DNA from: Cyclobacteriaceae bacterium
Lineage (GTDB): Bacteria > Bacteroidota > Bacteroidia > Cytophagales > Cyclobacteriaceae
Assembly: GCA_012033595.1 (NCBI GenBank)
Contig: JAAUQL010000048.1
Span: 1 to 40,403 of the forward strand
DNA length: 40,403 nt
Reading direction: 5' to 3'
The notes below the pieces were generated by a model that worked only from the letters and a program-made list of their open reading frames with translations, did no database searches and was not told the origin of the DNA. Positions within the stretch are counted from its first letter, which is position 1. Every line of letters starts with the position of its first letter. Both the position numbers and the translations under genes were made by a program. Below are positions 1 through 9,061 of this stretch, in pieces.

Positions 1-84
1 CCATACATCACTACAATCGACTTTCTAAACACAAAACCCCGATTCCAGCACGCAGTACATGATTTGTACAAGAAAATATCTTAA
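1..84 (+). CDS. Possible 3' end of a gene entering from the left
   Basis: Frame 1 is open from the window edge to a TAA at 82-84 and would encode 28 residues ending HAVHDLYKKIS. The composition looks protein-like, and the next gene on the same strand starts about 260 bp later. There is no start codon and too little sequence to recognise a family, so this may equally be chance. The call rests only on the open frame. Confidence 0.25.
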   Translation, partial: PYITTIDFLNTKPRFQHAVHDLYKKIS

Positions 85-348
85 AATTTGTGTTTTCGAT
101 GCCCTTCCGGTGCAAGTTGGGTTAACATGCCAATGTAGCATTGCCTGGCCGGAACACGGAGGCGAAGTAAACAAGAATAAAATGATCGTCACGATGACAA
201 TATCCCCGGCAAGCCGCGGTCGTATGAATGCCGCTTTACCGGCAAACAATTGATTTATATCTTTGGAAAGGTGCAAATGCCAAAAAATATAAGCACAATC
301 CTCGTATATTTGGGCGCTTTTTAAAATTACCACATAATTATAGTTTCT
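85..348 (+). promoter_or_regulatory. Intergenic region with candidate -7 boxes ahead of the kinase-galU pair
   Basis: No convincing gene is seen here. Two matches to the Bacteroidota -7 consensus TAnnTTTG are present: TATCTTTG at 258-265 and TATATTTG at 305-312. The second would give a leader of roughly 30 nt to the kinase ATG at 349. No well-spaced -33 TTG accompanies either box, so the promoter assignment is tentative. Confidence 0.3.
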
Positions 349-1343
349 ATGATTTTTGAGTCAAGAGCATATGCACGTGCCGGTTTGCTTGGCAACCCCT
401 CGGATGGATATTTTGGTAAGACTATTTCTATTTCGGTGAGGAATTTCGGCGCGCATGTATCGCTGTACGAATCACCCGAGTTGCACATAGAACCGCAAGC
501 TGAAGACAAAAATATATTCCGCAATATTTATCAATTGGTCGAAAGCGTGGATCTGACCGGCTACTATGGAGCGATCGCCTGGTAAAAGCAGCGGTTAAGA
601 AGTTTGTCGAATATTGCGACAGTCAATCCATAAAACTGCATAGTCAAAATTTCACCATCCGCTACCGATCATCCATTCCCCGCCAGGTAGGGCTTGCGGG
701 CTCCAGTGCCATAATTACGGCTACCATCAAGGCGCTTATGGCCTTTTATCAAGTAGAAATAAAAGAAGAGCTCATTCCCAAACTGGTGCTTTCTGTAGAA
801 ACTGAGGAGCTGGGCATCAATGCAGGTCTTCAAGACAGGGTTATACAAACGTACGAGGGTTGTATGTATATGGATTTTGACAAAAGGTTGATGGAAACCC
901 AGCATCATGGCAAGTATGAACGCCTTGATGTGGCGTTATTGCCCAACCTGTATATCGCCTACAAAGTAAATTTGGGCAAGGTTTCGGGCGCAGTTTTCAA
1001 TGATGTAAAGGCAAGATTTGAAGAGGGCGATCCTTTGGTTGTAAATACCTTGGCGGAAATTGCCCAGGTAGCCGAAGATGGCAAAAAGGCAATATTGGAG
1101 GGCGATCTTGATCAGCTGGCCAAATTGATTAATAAAAACTTTAACCTTCGTGCAAAAATTTTTAATATCAGTGAAAGCAATATGGAACTGGTGAAAACAG
1201 CCAGAAAATGCGGAGCTTCAGCCAAATTTACCGGTTCGGGAGGCTCCATAATCGGTACCTACCCCAATGATGAAACCCTGCGCTCGCTTATTATCAATAT
1301 GCAAAAACTCAACGCACGGGTCATCAAACCATTTATAGTATAA
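349..1343 (+). pseudogene. GHMP-family sugar kinase, single frameshift
   Basis: The protein is a GHMP-superfamily small-molecule kinase, resembling glucuronokinase and other sugar-1-kinases, expected to phosphorylate a sugar with ATP in the cytoplasm. The reading frame starts at ATG 349 (MIFESRAYARAGLLGNPSDG, the usual N-terminal substrate motif) and stops at 585. The same protein continues in another frame from about 573 (DRLVKAAVKKF) through the ATP-binding motif PRQVGLAGSSA near residue 115, to TAA at 1343. Adding one G at about 569-572 (GGAGCGAT to GGAGGCGAT) restores a 331-residue protein of normal length. The C-terminal GHMP motif KFTGSGGSIIG is present. The gene lies 13 bp upstream of galU, suggesting a two-step route from free sugar through sugar-1-phosphate to UDP-sugar. 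The exact substrate cannot be read from the sequence. The break may be a sequencing error. Confidence 0.85.
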
Positions 1344-1356
1344 AATTTTATATCCA

Positions 1357-2232
1357 ATGATAAAAAAAGCCGTAATTCCCGCAGCAGGACTGGGAACCAG
1401 ATTTTTGCCTGCCACCAAAGCACAACCTAAAGAAATGCTTCCTATCATCGATACCCCTACCATCCAATTTGTGGTACAGGAGGCTGTCGATTCCGGAATA
1501 GAAGATATTCTGATCATAAGTGGAAGGAACAAACGTGCCATGGAAGATCATTTCGACAGAAATACAGAGTTGGAAGAGCGATTGTCCAAAGAAGAAAAGG
1601 ATACCTTGTTCAATGAAATCAGGCATATAGCAGACATGGCCAACATTCACTATGTCCGTCAAAAAGAAATACTCGGTTTGGGCGATGCGATTTACTATGC
1701 CCGCTTCCATACCGGCAACGAGCCTTTTGCGGTGCTGCTGGGCGATACCATCATCAACTCTGTGATGCCGGTGACACAGCAGCTCATTGATGTATATGAA
1801 CAGTACCAGGCAACTACCGTGGCCGTAGAGGTGGTGCCTCGCGAAAAAGTATCTCGCTATGGCATTGTGGGAGGCAACAAGCTGAGCGACCACATCATGG
1901 AGGTTTTGGAGTTTATCGAAAAGCCAAGCATCGAAGAGGCGCCATCCAACCTGGCCATAGCCGGCAGATACATTCTGACCCCGGAGATATACAAAGCTTT
2001 GGAGCAAACCCCCAAAGGCAAAAACAATGAGTTGCAACTTACCGATGCGTTGATGTTGCTTTCTAAAAAAGAAAAGGTGGTGTCGCATACCATCGAAGGC
2101 AAGCGATACGATATTGGCAATAAGCTTGACTATCTGAAAACTACAGTAGAATATGCGCTGCGTCGCAAGGAGTTTGCCAAGCCTTTCTATGAATATCTAA
2201 AGAAAATAGTTGAGCAAAATCATATTGAGTAA
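1357..2232 (+). CDS. galU: UTP--glucose-1-phosphate uridylyltransferase
   Basis: This is a nucleotidyltransferase that makes UDP-glucose (or a related UDP-sugar) and pyrophosphate from UTP and sugar-1-phosphate in the cytoplasm. The 291-residue length is typical of bacterial GalU. The N-terminal nucleotide-binding signature AAGLGTRFLPATKAQPKEML is intact, followed by family blocks such as IQFVVQEAVDSGIEDIL, AVLLGDTI, YGIVGG, FIEKPS, AGRYILTP and ELQLTDA. The ATG at 1357 directly gives the motif, so the start is secure. It follows a sugar kinase by 13 bp, which suggests co-transcription and that the true substrate could be the kinase product rather than only glucose-1-phosphate. Confidence 0.93.
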   Translation: MIKKAVIPAAGLGTRFLPATKAQPKEMLPIIDTPTIQFVVQEAVDSGIEDILIISGRNKRAMEDHFDRNTELEERLSKEEKDTLFNEIRHIADMANIHYVRQKEILGLGDAIYYARFHTGNEPFAVLLGDTIINSVMPVTQQLIDVYEQYQATTVAVEVVPREKVSRYGIVGGNKLSDHIMEVLEFIEKPSIEEAPSNLAIAGRYILTPEIYKALEQTPKGKNNELQLTDALMLLSKKEKVVSHTIEGKRYDIGNKLDYLKTTVEYALRRKEFAKPFYEYLKKIVEQNHIE

Positions 2233-2277
2233 GGTTGGCTTCATATTTCATCGGGTCGGGGCTGGAGATTAGCGCTC

Positions 2278-2296
2278 TACGGGCACCGAACCCGTA
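2278..2296 (+). other. Short perfect hairpin after galU
   Basis: TACGGG (2278-2283) pairs with CCCGTA (2291-2296) across a 7-nt loop, 46 bp after the galU stop. No T-run follows, so it is not a classical intrinsic terminator, though it may mark the end of the kinase-galU transcript. Confidence 0.3.
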
Positions 2297-2449
2297 CTAT
2301 AGCAGGCCGGCAATAATTATTTAAACAAAGTGAGGCCGGGGAATGTATAAATTGGCAATAGCAATATTCAGCTCAAAAAGAAGTTGGTTTCTAATAGGGA
2401 AATAAACATTTTTGCGGGTAAATTTCTCCTAATCAACATTTACAGCAAC

Positions 2450-3229
2450 TTGAAATACAGCATTTTTCTTCTGGTATTTATTGTTTCGTTGACTGCCAGG
2501 TCACAAAATACGGAATATACCATGACCGGGGAATACCAGGGCAAAAATGTGTATGTGCAAAATCCGTTGTCAAGAGACAAAATAAATTTTTGTGCTTCTG
2601 AGGTGTACCTCAACGAACAGTTGATCAACACCTCGCCCAAAACCTCGGCATTTGAAATCGACTTGTCAAATCTCGCGGTTGGGGCTTCTGTTTTTATCAA
2701 AATAGTACACAAGGAGGGGTGCGTTCCAAAAATCATCAATCCTCAAGTGATCAGGAGTAAAAGCAAATTTCAATTTCTGATTGTCAATGCGGACGCCCAA
2801 TCCATCAGCTGGTCTACTATGGGAGAACTGCCTTTTGGCAAATTTTTCCTGGAGCAATACCGCAACAAAGCCTGGGTGAATATTTCTACCATCAGTGGCA
2901 AGGGATCTTTTGAATCTAATCAATACAGCCTGCCCCCGGCTCATCACAGTGGCGACAATAAATACAGACTAAAACATGTGCAAAACGATGGTAAAATATT
3001 CTTCAGTCCGGTGTTCAATTACTTCAGCGATGTAGATCCTGTAAGCTTTTTCCCGACTATGGTTGTGGACAAAATCACGCTTTCGCGCGAGTCGGAATAC
3101 AAGGTTGTTGATTCATTCGGCAATCAGATCACCCAGGGCAAAGGCAAAGAAATTGATTTGCAGCGCTTAAAGGCGGGACTGTATTTCCTCTATGTCGACA
3201 ATCGTGAGGAGCGTTTTGTAAAGAAGTGA
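2450..3229 (+). CDS. Secreted protein of unknown function with T9SS sorting domain
   Basis: The family is not recognised. From a TTG at 2450 the protein begins LKYSIFLLVFIVSLTARSQ, a good signal peptide, giving about 259 residues. The frame is open further upstream to another TTG at 2384, which would put 22 less likely residues ahead of it; no in-frame ATG exists near the start. The middle part is beta-rich with no recognised catalytic motif. The last 75 residues resemble a type IX secretion type A sorting domain (FPTMVVDKITL, then GLYFLYVDN and a basic end), so the mature protein is probably exported through the outer membrane. It stands alone, convergent with mtaB. Confidence 0.75.
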   Translation: MKYSIFLLVFIVSLTARSQNTEYTMTGEYQGKNVYVQNPLSRDKINFCASEVYLNEQLINTSPKTSAFEIDLSNLAVGASVFIKIVHKEGCVPKIINPQVIRSKSKFQFLIVNADAQSISWSTMGELPFGKFFLEQYRNKAWVNISTISGKGSFESNQYSLPPAHHSGDNKYRLKHVQNDGKIFFSPVFNYFSDVDPVSFFPTMVVDKITLSRESEYKVVDSFGNQITQGKGKEIDLQRLKAGLYFLYVDNREERFVKK

Positions 3230-3422
3230 TATCCTTCCGGATTTGAAAATGTGTACGATCGACTGGTATTGCCACGAGTATTTTTCGGTTCATCGTCATA
3301 GCTTTCATTTGAGCTCATCATTTGTGTTCATTCTTGCGCGCACCATAGCTGGGCAAAAAAACGACTGTGGCCGGTCTGTCTGAAGGTTTATTCTTTTTCC
3401 ATGATGTTCTTTGGCAACTGAA

Positions 3423-4745
3423 TTAGCAAAATTGAGCCGGAACACTATTGACCACTTCACCTTGCATGATGCCATTTGCCCCCGATTTCACCATTTTCAC
3501 CATCATTAGCTGGTTGATGTATTCCGGATCAAAATCTACGGCTACCCTGATATAGTTGTCAGTAAAACCATGAATTTTGCCACCTTCTATGTCTTTTTCA
3601 AACAGTACATTGAGCGTTTTACCGACAAACTGATCATAGAAATAGCGACGTTTTTTTTCTGAAAGCGACCTGAGCATTTTCGATCTATTGTTTCGTTCTT
3701 TCATCGGTACTATCTCTCCAAGCTCGATTGCCTGGGTGTTGGCCCGTTCAGAATATGTAAAAACATGGAGATAAGAAATGTCTAGCTCGTTTAGAAATCG
3801 ATAAGTTTCAAGAAAATCTTCATGGCTTTCGCCCGGAAAACCGACGATTACATCTACGCCGATACAGCAATGCGGCATCTCCTTCTTGATGATGGCTACA
3901 CGGTCTACATACAAGTCGCTCAGATATCTCCTTCGCATTTGTCTGAGCATTTTGTCACTTCCCGACTGCAGGGGGATATGAAAGTGCGGGACAAAAAGCT
4001 TTGAATTCGCTACGAAATCGACAATTTCGGGCGTGAGCAAATTGGGTTCGATAGATGAAATGCGGATGCGTTCTATACCCTCTACCAGATCCAGCGCAGT
4101 GATCAGGTCAATGAATCTGTCTTGACGCTGGCCATTTCTGATGCCAAAATCACCGGTGTTTACTCCTGTCAGCACTATTTCCTTTACCTCATTGGCGGCA
4201 ATGTCCCGGGCAGATTTCACTACATTTTCGATGGTATCACTCCTGCTTTTACCTCTGGCCAGTGGTATGGTGCAAAAGGAGCAGGAATAATCGCATCCAT
4301 CCTGAACCTTCAGGAAAGTTCTGGTGCGGTCATTTAGCGAGTAGGCGTTGTTAAAGGTGGTGGCTTCGGCAATGTCGCTGGCATACACCCGGGTTTTGGG
4401 GTGCTTTTCAAATCCATCGAGCAACTCAATTAGCCTGAATTTTTCGGATGCCCCCAATACCGCATCTACGCCGGGGATTTCGGCAATCTCCTGCGGTTTA
4501 AGCTGTGCGTAGCAGCCGATAATGATGATGTATGGATCATGGCTGGCTTTTTTTGCTTCTTTCACCACTTGCCTGCATTTTCTGTCGGCATTGTCAGTTA
4601 CAGAGCAGGTGTTCACCACAATGATATCAGGCGAATCGTAAAATTCAACCTTTTGATAGCTATGTTGCTGAAACATGCGCATGATAGATGAAGTTTCGGA
4701 GAAATTGAGCTTGCAACCCAATGTGTAGAACGCAACTTTTTTCAT
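3423..4745 (-). CDS. mtaB: tRNA (N6-L-threonylcarbamoyladenosine(37)-C2)-methylthiotransferase MtaB
   Basis: This is a radical-SAM methylthiotransferase that converts t6A37 to ms2t6A37 in ANN-decoding tRNAs. Numbered from the ATG at 4745 (MKKVAFYTLGCKLNFSETSS), the 440-residue protein has the N-terminal UPF0004 cluster cysteines C11, C47 and C78. The radical-SAM motif lies in DGCDYSCSFC (C151, C155, C158), and a C-terminal TRAM-like RNA-binding region follows. GCKLN rather than GCQMN, together with the length, favours MtaB over MiaB. The ATG at 4754 would add three residues, but a TAATTTTG -7-like box (minus strand, 4759-4752) overlaps it, which favours 4745 and an almost leaderless mRNA. The gene is monocistronic in appearance. 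Confidence 0.92.
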   Translation of the reverse strand: MKKVAFYTLGCKLNFSETSSIMRMFQQHSYQKVEFYDSPDIIVVNTCSVTDNADRKCRQVVKEAKKASHDPYIIIIGCYAQLKPQEIAEIPGVDAVLGASEKFRLIELLDGFEKHPKTRVYASDIAEATTFNNAYSLNDRTRTFLKVQDGCDYSCSFCTIPLARGKSRSDTIENVVKSARDIAANEVKEIVLTGVNTGDFGIRNGQRQDRFIDLITALDLVEGIERIRISSIEPNLLTPEIVDFVANSKLFVPHFHIPLQSGSDKMLRQMRRRYLSDLYVDRVAIIKKEMPHCCIGVDVIVGFPGESHEDFLETYRFLNELDISYLHVFTYSERANTQAIELGEIVPMKERNNRSKMLRSLSEKKRRYFYDQFVGKTLNVLFEKDIEGGKIHGFTDNYIRVAVDFDPEYINQLMMVKMVKSGANGIMQGEVVNSVPAQFC

Positions 4746-5076
4746 AGCCTGCAAAATTATGAATTTTATAAAAGAAAGTATTGCTATAAGGCCAAATCCA
4801 ATTTGCTATGTATGGAAAGTGACTTGTATTCTGGTTGCGCCAAACAGGGCTACCCCAAGAAGCGGGAACAGCCTGACTGGCTGTTAACCAATGCCAATCC
4901 ATATAAGACCATATGAAATATTCAAAAATCCCAAATCTCAACTGACAAATCTCAGTTTCTTTCCATTATCAGAAAATTCATAATCGAAAGCGCCTTTGAG
5001 CGTGTGGATTTTGGCTTTTGATCGTTATTCGCTGAGCGCACATTATCGATAGGCTCCAACCAGCATCATCTGATAG
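4746..5076. other. Intergenic region, no gene seen
   Basis: About 330 bp lie between mtaB and the end of the AstE-like gene. Apart from the TAATTTTG box next to mtaB (4752-4759), no convincing frame, hairpin with T-run or repeat was seen. A 93-codon open frame on the minus strand overlaps the start of mtaB and has no protein-like features. Confidence 0.5.
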
Positions 5077-6298
5077 CTACTCCTGAAGCAATCGCAGGTA
5101 ATTGCTGAAATTATCCTGTACCTTCTTGATTTTTGGTGATCGTCGGTCGTATGGCCGCCGCGACATGCGCAGCAGCCTACCGCTGTAGTGTACCTTGCGG
5201 TAGCCCAGTAAATGAAGCAGGGAGATCACCTTGTTCCATTGCCTGTTTTTGTCGATAAGGAACGCATCCCTGGCAAATTTCGCCTTATGGATACCCGGTA
5301 AAATATTAATGGTTTTGTCAAGTTTCCACTTGCGCGTACGCGATGAGAGTTGAAACCAAAAATCTTTGATTTCCTGCACCAAAAAAAATCCATCGCAGCC
5401 CTGATCCTGGTACAAAGGCATAAAGATATGCGCATTGCGGGTGGAAGCGACGGGGCCATGATTATCGTGAGCCAATATTTCCCCTTTGTCCACATGTTGA
5501 AAGTTGACATAACCAGCTTTCATGGCGAAATGGTCTGAGTCACTTACGGGATACCTGTATTTTATTTCAAATATTTTACTGCCCCCGGGGTATGTTTTTG
5601 AGTAAGGTGAAGGGGTCGTTGTTTCCGGGGATACGCTTTTTACTAATACATTTCAGCTTTGCTAACATTGTCCAAATAAATGCCACATGGTTTTCGACGC
5701 TTGACATCGCCTGATGCTGGCCCGCCTCGAACAAAATAGCCGGCAGACCCATTTCGCTAAAGAAACTAAACATCGGGCCGTCAAGCAATTCTTCCAGTCC
5801 AAGGATAAGGTGAACAGGAATGCTTTTGATGATCCGGCGGTTTTTGAGGGTATCGCTGATAGAAATAAATGGCATACTATGCGACGAGGTGGTATGCAGA
5901 TCGAAAATGTAGGTAGGCTGTCCATTGTCCAGGATGGAGACCAACAGCTTGAGGATGTCTATTTTTTCTCTGTATTCGGCGACATAATTTCTTTCTGATG
6001 GCGGAATGATGGAGTTAGGATACCAAATCCTGTTAAGGTCTTTATGGATATACCTCGACCCTCCTTTCAGGGCTTTGATATTGCCTGCGATGGCATACAT
6101 GTTTCCTCTAAAAGACCCGGCGTCTGACTGCAATCGGTCAAGAATATGTTTAAGGGCATAAATTCCGGCAGGTTCGTTGCCGTGAATACCAGCAAAAAAA
6201 ATAAGGTTTGGGCCTGGTTGTCGGCCATGATGCGAACCTATCAAGCGTTCGATATTTTGTATCGGGGGCGTCAAATGGCTATGTGGTAATTTATCCAA
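5077..6298 (-). pseudogene. AstE/aspartoacylase-family zinc deacylase, single frameshift
   Basis: The protein belongs to the M14-like succinylglutamate desuccinylase/aspartoacylase family, zinc hydrolases that remove acyl groups from N-acyl amino acids. The start ATG at 6298 leads to the zinc motif GIHGNEPAG (H39, E42), then HKDLNRIW, the third ligand in FDLHTTSS (H135) and the catalytic glutamate in FEAGQH (E191). The frame stops at 5576 just after a C5G4 tract (plus strand 5582-5590). Removing one base there continues as KIFEIKYRYP and then into MKAGYVNFQHVDKGEILA and the C-terminal domain, ending at 5077. The restored protein has about 406 residues, a full family length. It lies downstream of the glutamate-cysteine-ligase-like gene on the same strand, suggesting a shared gamma-glutamyl or N-acyl amino acid pathway. 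The single homopolymer indel looks like a sequencing error. Confidence 0.82.
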
Positions 6299-6473
6299 CG
6301 GTTATCCTTGTCTTTATCGGCAATTGGAAAATAAATTGCCGGATCATGAAAATGCTTCAACATTGTACTCAATTCAGCAGCAAGATCAAAGTCAGGTTCA
6401 AATTTCATTTCAAGGGCATACGCCTTGCCGCTCGTAAATGTGCAATATGGCAGACGTTCACCTTCATCGTCAT
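6271..6473 (-). CDS. Possible tiny coupled gene between the GCL-like and AstE-like genes
   Basis: On the minus strand the frame reading YCTFTSGKAYALEMKFEP, then DFDLAAELSTMLKHFHD and KDNRWINYHIAI, is open to a TGA at 6271-6273, with protein-like composition. It has no start codon in frame, but one extra base near 6466 would join it to an ATG at 6473 that overlaps the upstream stop as ATGA. That gives 67 residues, and the 3' end overlaps the AstE-like start at 6298. The family is not recognised. The case rests on composition and on the tight overlaps at both ends. Alternatives are a 45-residue product from an internal ATG, or no gene at all. Confidence 0.4.
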
Positions 6474-8374
6474 TTCAAATCGCGCAGCAATTTGGCCGAG
6501 ACTTTTACAAAATGACGGTCTGTGACCATTCCCACAAGTTTTTTATCATCAACCACCAGCAAGCAACTGGTTTTTTTCTCAATCATGGTAGCGACCGAGT
6601 CGGAGATACTTGTTTCCGGAGACACCCATACCGGGTTTTTGTTCATCAAGTCTCTGATCCGGCTGTTTTGCTTTTTTTCTTTGTCGCTTTTGCACAAGAA
6701 ATTAACGAGCAACCCGGCGGTCATGAGGCCCACCAGGTCACCTTTCTCGTTTTCCACTGGGATTTCCCGTACTTGTTTCCAGTCCATAATGTTAGCTACC
6801 AGATCTATGAGGTCATCCTCCTTTACGGTCACTATGTCCGTGGTCATGATCTGGTCAATATGCAGATAGTAGTTGAGAAAGTTACCTGCCTCGTCTATGG
6901 TGGCCAGGTTCCACTGTGCGATGGGTTTCATTTCCTGTTGCCGGTGGTATATTGCCGCTGTGGTAGCCACCAGGGCCTGATCGCGTGTACCCGTCTTGCG
7001 CAGGTTGTTGTATGAGTCTATCATCCATTGCGAGCCGGTTTTTCCCAGGTTTACCCGCTCTTCTACCAGCCCAAGGTAGTGATCAATATCGGGTTTGTCG
7101 ATATGGGCATTTATCAATCCCTGACGAGCCATCGGAAGCAGTATTTGCAGTATTAATTCCTGTGCAGCGTATTTTTTGTCGTCCATCCACATAAATTTGT
7201 TGTCAAGACCGTCGCGGGCTGCTTTCAAAAAATTGGTCTTGGCAGCGTCAAATTCGAACTTATCTGCCAGGTGTCGGTATTCTTTGGGCATAGCAGACAT
7301 CAAGCCAAACCAAAATGCCGCATTGGCCACCTGATCGGGCAGGGTAGGCCCCGAAGCCAAATATCTGTTTTCGATACGCAGATGAGGCTTGCCGTTGAAA
7401 ACCCCATAGCAAGGGCGGTTCCATTTATAAATGGTACTATTGTGTACGAGCAGGGCATCCAGGCTGGGTATTTTTCCTTCTTCCAGCAGCTTCATCGAGT
7501 TGGTCTTTTCATCATTACTCAGCAAGGTGTCGAAGCGGATAATGTCTTCCTTGAATGCATCAGCAATGGAATCGTGGATCCAGCGACTGCCAAATGATAC
7601 CCTCGAACTTTGTTCGCGGAGGTGGTCTTTGGATTGCCGGATATCGATGGACTGCTGAAACAAGGCTATGCGTGTCTCGCGCCACAGCCGCTTGCCAAGC
7701 AACAGCGGCGAATTGGTAGATGCCGCCAAAACAGGTCCGCTGATCATTTGCGCCCAATTATAATGGTCCACGAACTCAGCAGCTGACACCTGAAAATGGA
7801 GTTGGAAGCTGGTATTGCAGCTTTCAAACATCACTGTATCGTGGGTAGTAATCAGTTCGTCGGTGCCACTGATATGAAATTCAAACATGCCATTTCTCAA
7901 CTTGCTCAAGCTATTGGCCAGGGCATGGTATCGCTCCAGCGGGGTCATGTTCGAAATATTGAGGTCTTTGTTGCGGATGGTTGGCAATATGCCGGTCAGC
8001 AATACTTTGGCATTGACATTTTTTAAGGCTGTTTCCACCTTTTTGATGTTTTTGAGCAAATTGGATTGAAGTACCGAAAGACAATTTTTTTCGAAAGGTA
8101 AAGGGTCAAGATTGATTTCAAGATTGAATTTAGCCAGTTCAGTGGTGAAGCGTTCGTCTTTGATTAAGGGCAAAATATCGAGAATAATGGGTGCGGGTCG
8201 CCAATGCTCATCTACCAGGCATAGCTCCTGCTCAGCACCGATACGCACTATCCCGGATTCTATCATGTCGTGCTCGATCATATGCTCCAGGGCTTTGATG
8301 TCGTTGAGCAGATATTTCACGAACCTTTCTTTGTCTTTGCTATTAGAAATGATAGATACAGTTTTAAGACCCAT
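6470..8374 (-). CDS. Glutamate-cysteine ligase-like enzyme fused to a CBS domain pair
   Basis: This 634-residue protein has an N-terminal GCS2/carboxylate-amine ligase-like domain (about residues 40-420) with family blocks GAEQELCLVD, NLEINLDP, HISGTDELIT, CNTSFQLHFQV and RIENRYLASGP. Such enzymes form gamma-glutamyl amide bonds with ATP. The C-terminus carries two CBS motifs (about 505-560, starting IDQIMTTDIVTV, and about 570-630, starting IRDLMNKNPVWVSP). CBS pairs usually bind adenine nucleotides and regulate the attached enzyme. The ATG at 8374 is supported by an open frame with no better downstream start. The gene precedes the AstE-like deacylase on the same strand. The specific substrate is unknown; it need not be cysteine. 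Confidence 0.8.
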   Translation of the reverse strand: MGLKTVSIISNSKDKERFVKYLLNDIKALEHMIEHDMIESGIVRIGAEQELCLVDEHWRPAPIILDILPLIKDERFTTELAKFNLEINLDPLPFEKNCLSVLQSNLLKNIKKVETALKNVNAKVLLTGILPTIRNKDLNISNMTPLERYHALANSLSKLRNGMFEFHISGTDELITTHDTVMFESCNTSFQLHFQVSAAEFVDHYNWAQMISGPVLAASTNSPLLLGKRLWRETRIALFQQSIDIRQSKDHLREQSSRVSFGSRWIHDSIADAFKEDIIRFDTLLSNDEKTNSMKLLEEGKIPSLDALLVHNSTIYKWNRPCYGVFNGKPHLRIENRYLASGPTLPDQVANAAFWFGLMSAMPKEYRHLADKFEFDAAKTNFLKAARDGLDNKFMWMDDKKYAAQELILQILLPMARQGLINAHIDKPDIDHYLGLVEERVNLGKTGSQWMIDSYNNLRKTGTRDQALVATTAAIYHRQQEMKPIAQWNLATIDEAGNFLNYYLHIDQIMTTDIVTVKEDDLIDLVANIMDWKQVREIPVENEKGDLVGLMTAGLLVNFLCKSDKEKKQNSRIRDLMNKNPVWVSPETSISDSVATMIEKKTSCLLVVDDKKLVGMVTDRHFVKVSAKLLRDLK

Positions 8375-8521
8375 AGTGCCTTGTTGGTGAGTTTGGGTGA
8401 TAAAATAGCAATAATATCAGAAAAAACGATTAGCGGAAGCGAAAATGAATGATCACTTCCAAAAATCATTGTACGGTATGCTGCACAAGGGGGCTTCATT
8501 TTGAGCAACAACCCATTGGGT

Positions 8522-8881
8522 TTATTTGAGTCGGAGTGGGCTGGGAACAACCTGGTCTAAGCGATGGAGTTCATCGATTTTGCCAGTAAAGGGGTAATAT
8601 AAGTCGTACTTTTTGATTCGCATGGCATAGTTGATATCTCGCCGGATCGACATCTTGGGCATTTTTGACATATTGTGCTTATTCGGGTGAAACACAGGCA
8701 TTTGTCCTGCTGTTTCCTGGCCAGGCAAAGTGGTGTCATTTAGTTTTGCTATTTGGTGATTTTCAAGTCGCTGGTGGAATCTTTCTTTGTCGAAGCTGTA
8801 TTGTTTATTAAATCTTGACTGGGCAAACAGGGTGGTAGTTGAACAAATGAGTACAGCCGCCAATATATATTTTGCGTTCAT
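8522..8881 (-). CDS. Small secreted protein of unknown function
   Basis: The protein has 119 residues, with a clear signal peptide (MNAKYILAAVLICSTTTLFA, cleavage expected just before QSRFNKQ). The remainder is charged and rich in Met, Lys and His, with no recognised domain or membrane segment. It lies between the GCL-like gene and a Tat-exported protein, about 150 bp upstream of the GCL-like start, and so could share its transcript. Confidence that it is real rests on the signal peptide and the length of the frame. Confidence 0.6.
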   Translation of the reverse strand: MNAKYILAAVLICSTTTLFAQSRFNKQYSFDKERFHQRLENHQIAKLNDTTLPGQETAGQMPVFHPNKHNMSKMPKMSIRRDINYAMRIKKYDLYYPFTGKIDELHRLDQVVPSPLRLK

Positions 8882-9061
8882 TTCGTCTTTATTTCAGTGA
8901 TACAAGGCGTTTTACGCCTGCGTGATTGTATTAAAATTACTCAAATGTCCCGGCAAAATCAACCGCTGTATAAAAAGACGCTGGTGTGGGGTAAAGGAAT
9001 GGCTCAAAGGCGGATAAAACCCACCGCAATGAATCTGGTGGAAAGCCGGCAAGCGCTCATC

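Noticed and set aside
25-333. 102-codon minus-strand frame at the left edge
   Set aside because: No recognisable family, poor protein-like order, no operon context, and it overlaps the likely promoter region of the kinase gene.
1348-2088. 246-codon frame antisense to galU
   Set aside because: It is a shadow of the strongly conserved galU coding sequence and has His/Phe-rich composition typical of antisense frames.
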